Below are positions 37,623 through 46,288 of a stretch of DNA of 64,000 bases, piece after piece. Below the pieces are notes generated by a model that worked only from the letters and a program-made list of their open reading frames with translations, made no database searches and was not told the DNA's origin. Position numbers and translations under genes: made by a program. The stretch is from Gimesia sp. (GTDB lineage: Bacteria > Planctomycetota > Planctomycetia > Planctomycetales > Planctomycetaceae): assembly GCA_002706765.1 (NCBI GenBank), contig PAJV01000042.1:89927-153926 (forward strand), given 5' to 3'. Within the stretch, counting starts at the first letter, position 1, and each line of letters opens with the position of its first letter.

Positions 37623-40574
37623 ATGTCAGACACGTTTTTCAGTATATTCAGAGCCCCGTTCCTCTCGTTGATGATCTTATTCTGTGTGACTGCGAATACT
37701 GGTCTTTTGCAGGCTGCTGCAGATGACACGGATTCGGCGGACGTCAAAACGCTGTTGAAAACGGCTTACGACCATCGACAGCATGGCCGCTATGAAGAGT
37801 CCCGTGAAGTTTATGACAAAGCAGCTGCACTGCTGGGAAAAACGTCTCCGCCGAATGCAGAGCAGAATCTGAAATTACAGCGGGGACTGATTGAACTGGA
37901 TCGGCTGACGGGCAAGTCCCGTGCAGCCCTCCAGCGCGTGGAGGCCGCGATCAAACAGGCTCCCGAACGTCCCCTGCTGCATGCGATCGGCGCGCAGCTC
38001 TGTTATGAATCGGGAGATTACGAGCAGGCTCATCAGTATGTCAGCCGTGCTCTGGCATTGGACGCAGATCAACCACTGGCACACCTGATCCAGGCACATC
38101 TACTGACCGACGCCGGCAAGATTGACGAAGCCAACGAAGGTTATCGCTGGTTTGTCCGTTACTATAATCGGGCACAACCTGAAGATGCGGAAACCCTGCT
38201 GCTGATCGGCGAAGGCGCCACCCAGTACGCTCGCTGGAACAGCGTGTCGCAGATCTTCACGTTTGTGATCAATACGGTCTGCCCGGATGTCCTCAAAGCA
38301 GACCCGCTGGCCTGGCAGGCTGCGTATCTCAGTGGTTCCATTTTACAGGAAAAATACAACCGTCCCCAGGCGGCCGATGAATTTACCGCCGCGCTCAAAA
38401 TCAATCCCCAGGCGGCAGAGGTCTATGTTGCCCTGGCATACGCTTTCATTGAAGGACATGAATTTGATGAAGCGGCCAAAATGATAGAGCGCGCCCTGGA
38501 TATCAATCCCCGGTTGCTCGATGCGCTGCTCACCCGCTGTGATCTGGAACTGATTAACGGTCAAGTTCATCAGGCCCTGAAAACTGCACAGAGCGCAGCG
38601 GAGATCAATGCCCGCAGCCAACTGGTGCTTGCCCGGCTGGCGGCCTGTTATCTGCTGCTGGATGGCGTTCCCGAACGCGAAGCGCTGGCGGAACTGTTCA
38701 CCGTGTCTGACGAAGCTGAACCCCGGGCCGATGCATCTCGTTTCACAAAACTGGCTACAGAGTTGCTCAAGCACAATCCCAAACCAGGCTACTTTCTGTA
38801 TGAACTGGCTCAGTTAATGGAAATGAAACGCCGGTTTGTGTTCGCAGAATTTGCTTACCTGAAAACAATCAGCCTGATGCCTCAGCTTTCCGGCCCCAAA
38901 TCTTCCCTGGGAATGCTCTACATGCAGATGGGAAAAACGGATCTGGCCCTGCAGACATTAGACGAAGCATTCAAATCGGACCCTTATCATGTGCGCGTCA
39001 GTAACATGCGGAAAGTGCTCGGCGTACTGGAGTCATATGGTGCCATCGTAACCGATCATTTTGTGATTCGTTACGATTCCCGTGCCGACGCGATACTCGG
39101 TCAGTACATGGCGGATTACCTGGAAGAGATCTATCCTGAACTCGCCGCGCAGTTTGGTTATGAACCGCCGGGTAAAACCCAGTTTGAGATCTATCACGAT
39201 GCCAAAGGGCTGTCTGCCCACCAATGGTTCAGTGCCCGCATGATTGGATTGCCCTGGATTCAGACCATCGGTGCCTCGACCGGCGCCGTCGTCGCCTTGA
39301 CATCCCCCACGGCCATGAAAGAGCCCTTCAACTGGGCCAGCGTACTCAAGCATGAACTGGTTCATGTCTTTACTCTGCAGCAGACAAAATACAAAATCCC
39401 ACACTGGTTTACCGAAGCGCTGGCTGTCCGCAGCGAAGGCAGTGCCCGGCCTCAGCGATTCAACCAGTTGCTGGTGAAGCGGGTTCCCCAGGGTGAAATT
39501 TATTCGCTGGAGGAACTGGATGGCGTCTTTGTGAGGCCCAAATCGTCGGATAACTGGAACTTCGCTTACTGTCAGAGCCTGCTGTGTGCTGACTTCATGG
39601 TGGAAGAATTCGGTGCAGACGCATTGAAGAAACTGCTGACGTCCTACCAGAATCAGCGTTCGACTGAAGCTGCCATCAAAGAGTGTTTTCAGATCAGCCT
39701 GGAAGAATTTGAGACACGTTACCATGCCTATCTGAAAAAAATCACCGCTTCCCTGAAAGGTTACCAGACAGAATCGACGCGCAGTTTCAGTGAACTGAAA
39801 AAAGCATACGAGGCGGATAAACAGAATCTGAACCTGGCCGGCGAATATGCAGCGAATCTGCTGCAGCATCGAAAAAAACAGGAAGCCCGCGAACTTGCTC
39901 AATCCGTATTAAGCAAAGATCCTGCGCAGCCCCAGGCCGCGCTGACCATCGCGCGGCTGGAACTGCTCTCCGAAGACCTGCCCGCTGCCCTGGCGATCAT
40001 GCAACCGGCACTCAAAGCCAAAACAGACGATGTGGAAGTACTTGAACTCGCCGGGAAAATCCTGTTGAAGCAGAATCAGTACCCGGAAGCACTCACGATC
40101 TACGAAGCTGCGCACAAAAAATATCCTTATCAGACGGAATGGCTGCAGGGCCTGGCGATCATCTATCGCCAGTTGAAAAATGAGCAAAAACAGAAAGCGG
40201 CGCTCTTAAAGCTGGTCCACCTGGATCCGGCTGATGTAGACAGCATGCTGGAGTTAATGTATCTCTATCAGAGCGAGGGTGATCTGAAACAGACGCTTCA
40301 CTGGGGACAGGCCGCATTGCAGATTGACGTGCTGGACCCGGACACCCACGAATGCCTGGCAGAGACGGCATTGAAGTTGAAGCAACCTGAACTGGCGATT
40401 CGCGAATTCCGAGTGCTGCTGCTGCTGGATGCGAAGAATCCCGAAGCCCGCTATCTGCTCGCGAACACCCTGTTTGAGAGCGGTAAAAAACAGGAAGCGG
40501 AAACGGAACTCGATCTGCTCTTAAAACAGAACCCGGAACACGCCGCCGGCAGGAAATTAAAAGAAAAACTTTAG
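37623..40574 (+). CDS. Exported TPR protein with gluzincin peptidase motif
   Basis: 983 aa from the ATG at 37623, which starts a signal peptide (residues ~8-35 ending LLQAAA); the frame is open further upstream into lhr. TPR-like repeats fill ~50-460 and again ~745-983. Between them lies a peptidase MA-like (M1-related) domain with zinc motif HELVH (577-581) and a downstream Glu598 in WFTEALA, the HExxH...E pattern of gluzincins. The catalytic residues appear complete, so it may be an active periplasmic or surface zinc protease with TPR protein-binding arms. The family is recurrent in planctomycetes and myxobacteria, with substrate unknown. Its 3' end is 38 nt from the MazG-like gene, suggesting co-transcription. 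Confidence 0.86.
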   Translation: MSDTFFSIFRAPFLSLMILFCVTANTGLLQAAADDTDSADVKTLLKTAYDHRQHGRYEESREVYDKAAALLGKTSPPNAEQNLKLQRGLIELDRLTGKSRAALQRVEAAIKQAPERPLLHAIGAQLCYESGDYEQAHQYVSRALALDADQPLAHLIQAHLLTDAGKIDEANEGYRWFVRYYNRAQPEDAETLLLIGEGATQYARWNSVSQIFTFVINTVCPDVLKADPLAWQAAYLSGSILQEKYNRPQAADEFTAALKINPQAAEVYVALAYAFIEGHEFDEAAKMIERALDINPRLLDALLTRCDLELINGQVHQALKTAQSAAEINARSQLVLARLAACYLLLDGVPEREALAELFTVSDEAEPRADASRFTKLATELLKHNPKPGYFLYELAQLMEMKRRFVFAEFAYLKTISLMPQLSGPKSSLGMLYMQMGKTDLALQTLDEAFKSDPYHVRVSNMRKVLGVLESYGAIVTDHFVIRYDSRADAILGQYMADYLEEIYPELAAQFGYEPPGKTQFEIYHDAKGLSAHQWFSARMIGLPWIQTIGASTGAVVALTSPTAMKEPFNWASVLKHELVHVFTLQQTKYKIPHWFTEALAVRSEGSARPQRFNQLLVKRVPQGEIYSLEELDGVFVRPKSSDNWNFAYCQSLLCADFMVEEFGADALKKLLTSYQNQRSTEAAIKECFQISLEEFETRYHAYLKKITASLKGYQTESTRSFSELKKAYEADKQNLNLAGEYAANLLQHRKKQEARELAQSVLSKDPAQPQAALTIARLELLSEDLPAALAIMQPALKAKTDDVEVLELAGKILLKQNQYPEALTIYEAAHKKYPYQTEWLQGLAIIYRQLKNEQKQKAALLKLVHLDPADVDSMLELMYLYQSEGDLKQTLHWGQAALQIDVLDPDTHECLAETALKLKQPELAIREFRVLLLLDAKNPEARYLLANTLFESGKKQEAETELDLLLKQNPEHAAGRKLKEKL

Positions 40575-40612
40575 AGCGATTATTATCAACAGACTGACTT
40601 AAAGGAACCCTC

Positions 40613-40975
40613 GTGAGCGAAACACCCCACCCTTCATCCTCCACCAGTGACGATTCGCAACAGCAGAATACGTTATCTCTGTCTGATTTCCAGTCAGTGA
40701 TCCGTAAGATGTTCTATGAAAAAGATCAGTCTCGAGGCATTGAAGGGACCTTTATGTGGTTCATGGAAGAGGTGGGAGAATTATCATCGGCGCTACGGGA
40801 TAACACGGACCGTGACAATCTGGAAGAAGAATTCGCGGATGTGCTCGCCTGGCTGGCCACCATGGCGAATGTCGCGGGAGTCGACCTGGAACAGGCGGTA
40901 ACTCGCAAGTATGTACAGGGATGCCCCCGCTGTAATCAGGCCGTTTGTACCTGCGATCTGGCCTGGAAGCCCTGA
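40613..40975 (+). CDS. MazG-like nucleotide pyrophosphohydrolase with Cys-rich tail
   Basis: 120 aa, GTG start behind AAAGGA. The MazG-type metal-binding signature is visible: MEEVGELSSALRD (EExxE) and EEEFADVLAWLATMA (ExxD), with three or four helices. Proteins of this family hydrolyse nucleoside triphosphates to monophosphates and pyrophosphate, often for house-cleaning. After the fold comes a short tail CPRCNQAVCTC that could hold a zinc ion; that tail is unusual for MazG proteins. It follows the TPR-peptidase gene by 38 nt, with no functional link visible. Confidence 0.85.
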   Translation: MSETPHPSSSTSDDSQQQNTLSLSDFQSVIRKMFYEKDQSRGIEGTFMWFMEEVGELSSALRDNTDRDNLEEEFADVLAWLATMANVAGVDLEQAVTRKYVQGCPRCNQAVCTCDLAWKP

Positions 40976-41043
40976 ACCGTAAATGCGATTCCCATAAAGA
41001 TTTGAGTCATAAAGATTGACACTGCTACTCTGGTGAATTTAGA

Positions 41044-41075
41044 CTGGAGTCATGCGTGGAAAGTAGTGACTCCAG
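41044..41075. repeat. Perfect 9-bp inverted repeat upstream of the ExbB/ExbD cluster
   Basis: CTGGAGTCA and TGACTCCAG are separated by 14 nt. The repeat lies 68 nt past the MazG-like stop and 95 nt before the first start of the large cluster. A perfect TTGACA (41016-41021) lies just upstream, though no good -10 hexamer follows at normal spacing. It could be an operator for the cluster or a weak terminator without a T-tract. Confidence 0.45.
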
Positions 41076-41170
41076 ATCCCTGTCAGCAATGATCTCTCAT
41101 CTCAGATTGCTATCGCATCACTATGGAAACAAATTGCGCAGATCATACTCAGATTGCGATAAGGCGGCAC

Positions 41171-42895
41171 ATGCTTCTTCTGTTGAAGATGTGGATGCCT
41201 GCTCTGATGGTATGTAGTCTGATTTCCACAGCCGTACAGGCACAACCTCCCCAGGCAGAGATTGACGCTGCGATTAGACGGGGCGTCTCTTTTCTCAAAT
41301 CCAGACCCGACTACGGTCGCAATGGATTGAATGCCTTTGTTGCCTACACGCTCTTGAAAGCAGGCGAGCCCCCCGATTCCCCCTTCATCCAGAGATGCGT
41401 CAAGAATATCCTGGTCGACCATAATCAGAAGAATGCAGAGGGAGAAATCGTCTATAAACCAGGGGGGGACTTTAATTACTGCGCGGGAGTCCAGCTGATG
41501 GTTCTCGAAGCAGTCGACCCCAAAAAATATTACACCGAAATCCGCAGCACGGTGGATTTTCTGATTCGTACGCAACATTCAACCGGCAGCTGGTACTATC
41601 CGGGTGATACTCCGCACAACGGAGATACCAGTATCACCCAATATGCAGTCCTGGGACTCTGGGCAGCGGAACGCGCTGGCGCACAGATTCCCACAGATGT
41701 CTGGGACAAGGCCGCCCGCTGGCATCTCTCGACCCAGCTCCGGGATGGTGGCTTTGGTTACCATCCGGCAGAACTTTCAGAGTCAGCAGCCAAACATACG
41801 ATGGGTGTGGCTGGAACAGGCAGTCTGTATATCATTTCCGAGATGCTTTATCCGAATGGAAAGCCACTCGTACCCGAGTCGAACCAGGCCGATGGCATCA
41901 AGAAAAAGCGTTTTGGTTTCCTGGAAAAGGTGGACCTTGCAGAAAGTCCGGACGGTGCAGGAAAACCGTTGATCACGAAACCAACCGTACCACTCAGTGC
42001 GATTGATAATGGGAAATCGAAAGGACTGGACTGGGTCGTCAAGAACTACAACATCCGCAAACCCACAGGCTGGCCGATTTACTATCTGTATGGACTGGAA
42101 CGCATCGCCGCACTGGCAGATATGAAGAAACTGGGACCACACGACTGGTATGCAGATGGAGCCCGCGAGTTGCTGACCACCCAGCTCGAAGATGGCAGCT
42201 GGGTAGGAGCGGGAAACATTCCCCCCTCCACCTGCCTGGCAATCATATTTCTGTCCAAAGCAACCGTGAAATCGATCAAGCCGAAGTATGTGCCGGAACC
42301 GGTCGGATCCGGACTGCTGGCGGGAGGCAGAGGGTTACCGGAAAATCTTGCCGAAGTACAGATGCGAAACGGCAAGGTGCAAAGCAAATCGCTGTCCGGT
42401 GATCTCACTGAACTGCTGGCACAACTGGAAGACCCCGCCAATGCCAATCTGGAAGCCACCCAGGAATCACTGATCGAAACGATCACGCTGGGAGATCGCG
42501 AGAAGCTGATCCAGCAGAAAGAACGGGTATTAAAACTGATCGAGGCCCGCTCTCCCGATGTCCGTAGAACCGCGATCTGGGCACTGGCGCGCACCAATGA
42601 TTTTCGCGTCGCACCTCACCTGATTGAGGCCTTGAACGATCCCGATTTAGGCGTGCGGATCGAAGCCCGCAATGGTTTATGTACCCTCAGCCGAAAAATC
42701 AGAGGTCTGGGCATGCCTGAAGATCCACTGGCAGATGTGCCGGATAACCTCGATGAAAAAGAACGTATTAAGATAGTAAACCAGTGGTCCGCAGAAGCCA
42801 CAAAACGCTGGCAGAAATGGTATAACAGCATTAAACCCTTTGAAGAAAAGTTCAACCTTTACGAAGTACTCAACCAGCTCCCCTCATCGAAATAA
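41171..42895 (+). CDS. Exported prenyltransferase-repeat/HEAT-repeat protein
   Basis: 574 aa from the ATG at 41171, behind AAGGCGG, giving a signal peptide (LLLLKMWMPALMVCSLISTAVQA). An upstream in-frame ATG at 41123 would bury it. Residues ~25-400 resemble the alpha-alpha toroid of prenyltransferase/squalene-oxidase repeats (GVSFLKSRPDYG, TGSWYYPGDT with NGDTSITQYAVLGL, RDGGFGYHP, EDGSWVGAGN). The C-terminal ~170 residues look like HEAT repeats (VRRTAIWALAR, LGVRIEARNGL). The DxDD acid of cyclases is not evident, so binding is likelier than catalysis. It is the first gene of the ExbB/ExbD cluster and ends 37 nt before the next gene. Confidence 0.82.
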   Translation: MLLLLKMWMPALMVCSLISTAVQAQPPQAEIDAAIRRGVSFLKSRPDYGRNGLNAFVAYTLLKAGEPPDSPFIQRCVKNILVDHNQKNAEGEIVYKPGGDFNYCAGVQLMVLEAVDPKKYYTEIRSTVDFLIRTQHSTGSWYYPGDTPHNGDTSITQYAVLGLWAAERAGAQIPTDVWDKAARWHLSTQLRDGGFGYHPAELSESAAKHTMGVAGTGSLYIISEMLYPNGKPLVPESNQADGIKKKRFGFLEKVDLAESPDGAGKPLITKPTVPLSAIDNGKSKGLDWVVKNYNIRKPTGWPIYYLYGLERIAALADMKKLGPHDWYADGARELLTTQLEDGSWVGAGNIPPSTCLAIIFLSKATVKSIKPKYVPEPVGSGLLAGGRGLPENLAEVQMRNGKVQSKSLSGDLTELLAQLEDPANANLEATQESLIETITLGDREKLIQQKERVLKLIEARSPDVRRTAIWALARTNDFRVAPHLIEALNDPDLGVRIEARNGLCTLSRKIRGLGMPEDPLADVPDNLDEKERIKIVNQWSAEATKRWQKWYNSIKPFEEKFNLYEVLNQLPSSK

Positions 42896-42932
42896 CCCCC
42901 ATTATTCGTCAACAACAGGTTAGTTTTATACG

Positions 42933-43832
42933 ATGGCACAGGCTCCACCTCAAGAAGATCATCGCAAGTCGCCGGTCATGCGGGTTACCCAGTATGACCA
43001 GGTGAGTTCGTCACTGATCGCGGTCGTGCTGGCTCTGATCATCGCCGTCCTCTGGCTTTCGGTCGTCTGGATTACCAATCGCCTGCCACAGACTGAAAAT
43101 GATGTCGCTCTGGAGTTGATCGATCTGTCAGGCGGGGCGGAAGATGGTTCGCCCGATGAAAGCCTGCTGGTCGAATCGCCCGAAGATCCGGTAGATGATC
43201 CTTCTCAGGTGGATACTCCCTCCGAAGAAAACCAGGTGGAAGAAATGCTGGACAGCGTAGTGGAACTGTCGGACAAGGCCACCCAGCAGGTTCAACAGCA
43301 GATGCAGACCGATCTGACGAACTCGGGCAAGGTGGGCAGCGCTGCGGGCACAGGGAAACGCGCACTGGGTTTCGGCCCCGGCAAAAAAGGGTTGCCGCGC
43401 GAACAGCGGTGGTTTATTAAATTCTCGGACCGTGGTTCTCTGATCGATTACGCCCGGCAACTCGACTATTTCAAGATCGAACTGGGCGCCCTGCTTCGCA
43501 ATGGAAAAATGATCTACCTCTCCAATCTGTCAGCGGATACACCCGTGACGCGCACAGCATCCTCAGGCGCGGATGAAAAACGACTTTACATGACCTGGCA
43601 GGGAGGCGAACGCAGAACCAGTGATATCAGCCTGTTTAAAAAAGCCGGTCACGATGTAACCGGTGCGATCCTGTTCCATTTCTATTCCAAAGAAACGGAA
43701 AACCAGTTACTGACACAGGAAAAAAAATACCGCAACAAGAATTTTGATGAGATCCGCAGAACCTATTTTACGGTGCGAGGAGATCGTTCCGGATACACGT
43801 TTGATGTCACTCGACAGACTTATTTCCATTAA
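42933..43832 (+). CDS. Single-pass membrane protein with TonB/TolA-like topology
   Basis: 299 aa, no family recognised by sequence. A short cytoplasmic N-terminus is followed by one membrane helix (~residues 27-47, SSLIAVVLALIIAVLWLSVVW). An extended acidic, Pro/Ser-rich linker follows (~60-115), then a Gln/Gly-rich stretch (VQQQMQTDL, then GSAAGTG), and a C-terminal globular domain (~150-299). This is the plan of TonB and TolA, which use an ExbB/ExbD or TolQ/TolR motor to reach the outer membrane. It lies 22 nt before ExbB. The helix lacks an obvious TonB-type SHLS motif. The TonB/TolA-like role is inferred from topology and position. Confidence 0.7.
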   Translation: MAQAPPQEDHRKSPVMRVTQYDQVSSSLIAVVLALIIAVLWLSVVWITNRLPQTENDVALELIDLSGGAEDGSPDESLLVESPEDPVDDPSQVDTPSEENQVEEMLDSVVELSDKATQQVQQQMQTDLTNSGKVGSAAGTGKRALGFGPGKKGLPREQRWFIKFSDRGSLIDYARQLDYFKIELGALLRNGKMIYLSNLSADTPVTRTASSGADEKRLYMTWQGGERRTSDISLFKKAGHDVTGAILFHFYSKETENQLLTQEKKYRNKNFDEIRRTYFTVRGDRSGYTFDVTRQTYFH

Positions 43833-43854
43833 ATGAGATAATCAGCAGGCACCT

Positions 43855-44511
43855 ATGAACTACTCTCTTGCTCCCATATTAAATGTCGCCGGAATTGCCA
43901 TCTATGTATCACTGGCTTTAATTGCTCTGTACGGCGTCTTCTGTGTGATCCTGCTCGTCAGGCAAATCTCACAGAAACGCTTTATGACGCAAAATGCCGC
44001 CAATGAATTTCTCGATCAGATTCACCAGGACATCGAAAACAAAGACTATGAATCGGTCATCAACCTCTGTGATTCGCCTCCTTACTGGAGTAAGGCAGTT
44101 CCCCAGCTGATTCTGGTCGCCATGGCGAACCTCGAACGTCCTGCAAAAAAGCTCAGACAGATGCTCGCGGAAAAGTTTGAACGCGATATTCTGGCGGATC
44201 TCGAATACCGCATGTCCTGGATCAGTACCATTGTCAAAAGCGCGCCCATGCTCGGGCTGCTCGGAACCGTCATCGGGATGATCAACGCGTTTGACAAAAT
44301 CGGCAACATGCAGGAATCCGGCGGCGACCCCAGTCAACTGGCCGGGGAAATCAGCTTTGCGTTATTCACCACCGCCGCCGGTCTCGCAGTGGCGATTCCG
44401 CTGGTGATGGCAGGTGCGTTAATCCATGTCAGAATCGGTAAACTGCAGGATTCCGTTCAGGAACACACGGGCGAATTTCTCGAGATTCTCGAAGACTCCC
44501 GCAAGTCATGA
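43855..44511 (+). CDS. MotA/TolQ/ExbB proton channel family protein
   Basis: 218 aa. Three membrane helices as in ExbB/TolQ: ~15-37, ~118-142 and ~163-190, with the large cytoplasmic loop between the first two. Family signatures are clear: STIVKSAPMLGLLGTVIGMINAF and ISFALFTTAAGLAVAIPLVMAG. It forms the stator-like pentamer that uses proton flow with ExbD/TolR to do work across the envelope. It lies 20 nt before the first ExbD-like gene and 22 nt after the TonB/TolA-like gene. Confidence 0.95.
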   Translation: MNYSLAPILNVAGIAIYVSLALIALYGVFCVILLVRQISQKRFMTQNAANEFLDQIHQDIENKDYESVINLCDSPPYWSKAVPQLILVAMANLERPAKKLRQMLAEKFERDILADLEYRMSWISTIVKSAPMLGLLGTVIGMINAFDKIGNMQESGGDPSQLAGEISFALFTTAAGLAVAIPLVMAGALIHVRIGKLQDSVQEHTGEFLEILEDSRKS

Positions 44512-44531
44512 TTCATTAAGGCACACAGAAC

Positions 44532-45008
44532 ATGGCGCGCAAGAAAACATTATTTAATGGCGAATCCGATGGCTGGAAGAAGCGTCCGGCTGCAGGTGCA
44601 GGCGACGATCTCGATATTACACCCATGATCGATGTCACTTTTCTGCTGCTGATCTTTTTCATGGTCACATCAACCATGCAGGCCACCCAGGATTCCGACG
44701 TTCCCGTGGCCCGGCATGGCGTAGGCGTTGATACCCGGGGTTCCACAATTGTCCTGGTTCACAATGATGGAAACGGGCTCAACGGTCAAAGTGTGGTGGA
44801 GATGAAAGAAGCGGGAGGTACCACCGAAGTCTCTCTGGAAGAACTGACGGCCCGCGTACGTGAACGGGTACAGAACGGGGTGATGGATGTGATTATTAAA
44901 GCCGACCGGGGGGTTCCACATGGATTTGTACAGGAGGTCACGCGTGCGGTGACCGAAGTGGATGGCGTGAAATTTTATATTGGAATCGAAGAGAAGAAAA
45001 ACAACTGA
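44532..45008 (+). CDS. ExbD/TolR family protein (first)
   Basis: 158 aa. A cytoplasmic N-terminus leads to one membrane helix (~31-52) with the conserved DITPMIDVTFLLLIFFMV, where Asp34 is the proton-carrying residue of the ExbD/TolR family. The periplasmic domain (~60-150) has the compact fold expected, including VIIKADRGVPHGFVQEV. It forms the motor with the ExbB next door. A second, larger ExbD gene starts 69 nt downstream, so the motor may be asymmetric. Confidence 0.95.
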   Translation: MARKKTLFNGESDGWKKRPAAGAGDDLDITPMIDVTFLLLIFFMVTSTMQATQDSDVPVARHGVGVDTRGSTIVLVHNDGNGLNGQSVVEMKEAGGTTEVSLEELTARVRERVQNGVMDVIIKADRGVPHGFVQEVTRAVTEVDGVKFYIGIEEKKNN

Positions 45009-45077
45009 CTTTTCAGCTCGAAAAGACGTAAGACTGATCAGATCTTAAGAAACTGACATTGAAACACTGAAATCCCA

Positions 45078-46223
45078 ATGCCAATCAAGTTTTATTGTAA
45101 AAAGTGTGGTCAAAGGCTGAGCATATCCAGTAAAAAATCTGGTAAGGCTGTCGCCTGCCCTGCGTGCAAAAGCCGCATTACCATACCTTTTCAAAGCGAA
45201 GACAGACGCAGTGAACCGCCAGCCAAGCCACCTGCAGCACCGAAACCACCTGCTCCCCCGCGCAGAAAACCCCCAAAGCCGCCGACCCCTGCTCCAGTCG
45301 CTGATGCGCCACTGGATGAAGAACAGGACCAGTTCTTAAGTGACCTCGACGAATTAGGCCCGATCGGCGAAAGCTGGGACGAACTGCTGGCCGGTGACTG
45401 GGAACAGGAAACAGAACCGGAGCCGTTACGCGAGCCCGAGCCTCCTGTTGCCAGTAAACCCACCGTGTCTGAACCCCCTGCAGAACAGGAGGCCCCTCTA
45501 CCGGAATCGCTTCCCGAAGAGCTTGTCGCAGAAGAGGAAGCTGAAGTTGCTGCAGCACCGAAGCCGGAACCGGTTGCAGAGCAGGTACCAGCGGTTCCCC
45601 CTGCAGAGGTCGAACCGGAAAGACCTCAGGAAACAGTCGTTGAACCCCTCGCCAGTGAGCTTGACCCCGCGAGTGAAGAACCACCTGCTTCACCAGCTGT
45701 AACGAAGCAAACCAGGCCTGCTGCAAAAAAATATGTTCCGCCTGAGGAAGACGAAGATGATGAGGACGACGACGATGGTTTCGCCATCCGCTCTGTCGAT
45801 TCCGAATTTGAAGAGATGGACCTGACGCCGATGGTCGATGTGACGTTTCTATTGTTGATTTTCTTTATGATCACGGCCTCGTTCAGTCTGCAGAAAAGTA
45901 TTGAGGTGCCCCCGCCCAATCCGGATGAAGATGGCGTCTCGCAATCACTGCAGACACTGGATGATTTCCGTGAAGAATCCATCATTGTCGAAATCGACAA
46001 TAATAATGGCATCTATGTCGATGACACCAGGCTGACCAATCCAGCGGAAATCGTCCAGGCCATTCTCGATCGCCGGGACGCGGATGGAAAGCCTAAATCA
46101 GAACTTGTACTGAGTGCCCATAAGGCAGCGCGACATGAAACAGTGGTCGCGGTGGTGGATGCAGCCAATGAAGTCGGGATGCAGAAAATCCGGCTTGCCT
46201 CTTACAAAGGACCTGAAGACTGA
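45078..46223 (+). CDS. ExbD/TolR family protein with N-terminal zinc ribbon
   Basis: 381 aa. Residues 1-35 form a four-Cys zinc ribbon (Cys7, Cys10, Cys27, Cys30), similar to MJ0042-type ribbons common at planctomycete N-termini. A ~200-residue Pro/Glu/Ala-rich linker (KPPAPPRRKPPKPPTPAP early, acidic DEDDEDDDD late) leads to a canonical ExbD part. The helix at ~248-272 has DLTPMVDVTFLLLIFFMI with the conserved proton-carrying Asp254, and the ~110-residue periplasmic domain follows. ExbD proteins normally have only a short cytoplasmic tail, so the long ribbon-plus-linker arm is unusual and may recruit cytoplasmic partners to the motor. It sits between the simple ExbD and the FHA-propeller gene. 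Confidence 0.9.
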   Translation: MPIKFYCKKCGQRLSISSKKSGKAVACPACKSRITIPFQSEDRRSEPPAKPPAAPKPPAPPRRKPPKPPTPAPVADAPLDEEQDQFLSDLDELGPIGESWDELLAGDWEQETEPEPLREPEPPVASKPTVSEPPAEQEAPLPESLPEELVAEEEAEVAAAPKPEPVAEQVPAVPPAEVEPERPQETVVEPLASELDPASEEPPASPAVTKQTRPAAKKYVPPEEDEDDEDDDDGFAIRSVDSEFEEMDLTPMVDVTFLLLIFFMITASFSLQKSIEVPPPNPDEDGVSQSLQTLDDFREESIIVEIDNNNGIYVDDTRLTNPAEIVQAILDRRDADGKPKSELVLSAHKAARHETVVAVVDAANEVGMQKIRLASYKGPED

Positions 46224-46288
46224 CGCGTCACAGACCGCACACGTCTGCAATCGAAACTCGCCCGCTTCTCAAGAGATAAGTATTTGAA

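Noticed and set aside
41038-41060. Fifth copy of the dispersed repeat
   Set aside because: Only TTTAGACTG matches; the following bases (GAGTCATGCG) do not follow the consensus.
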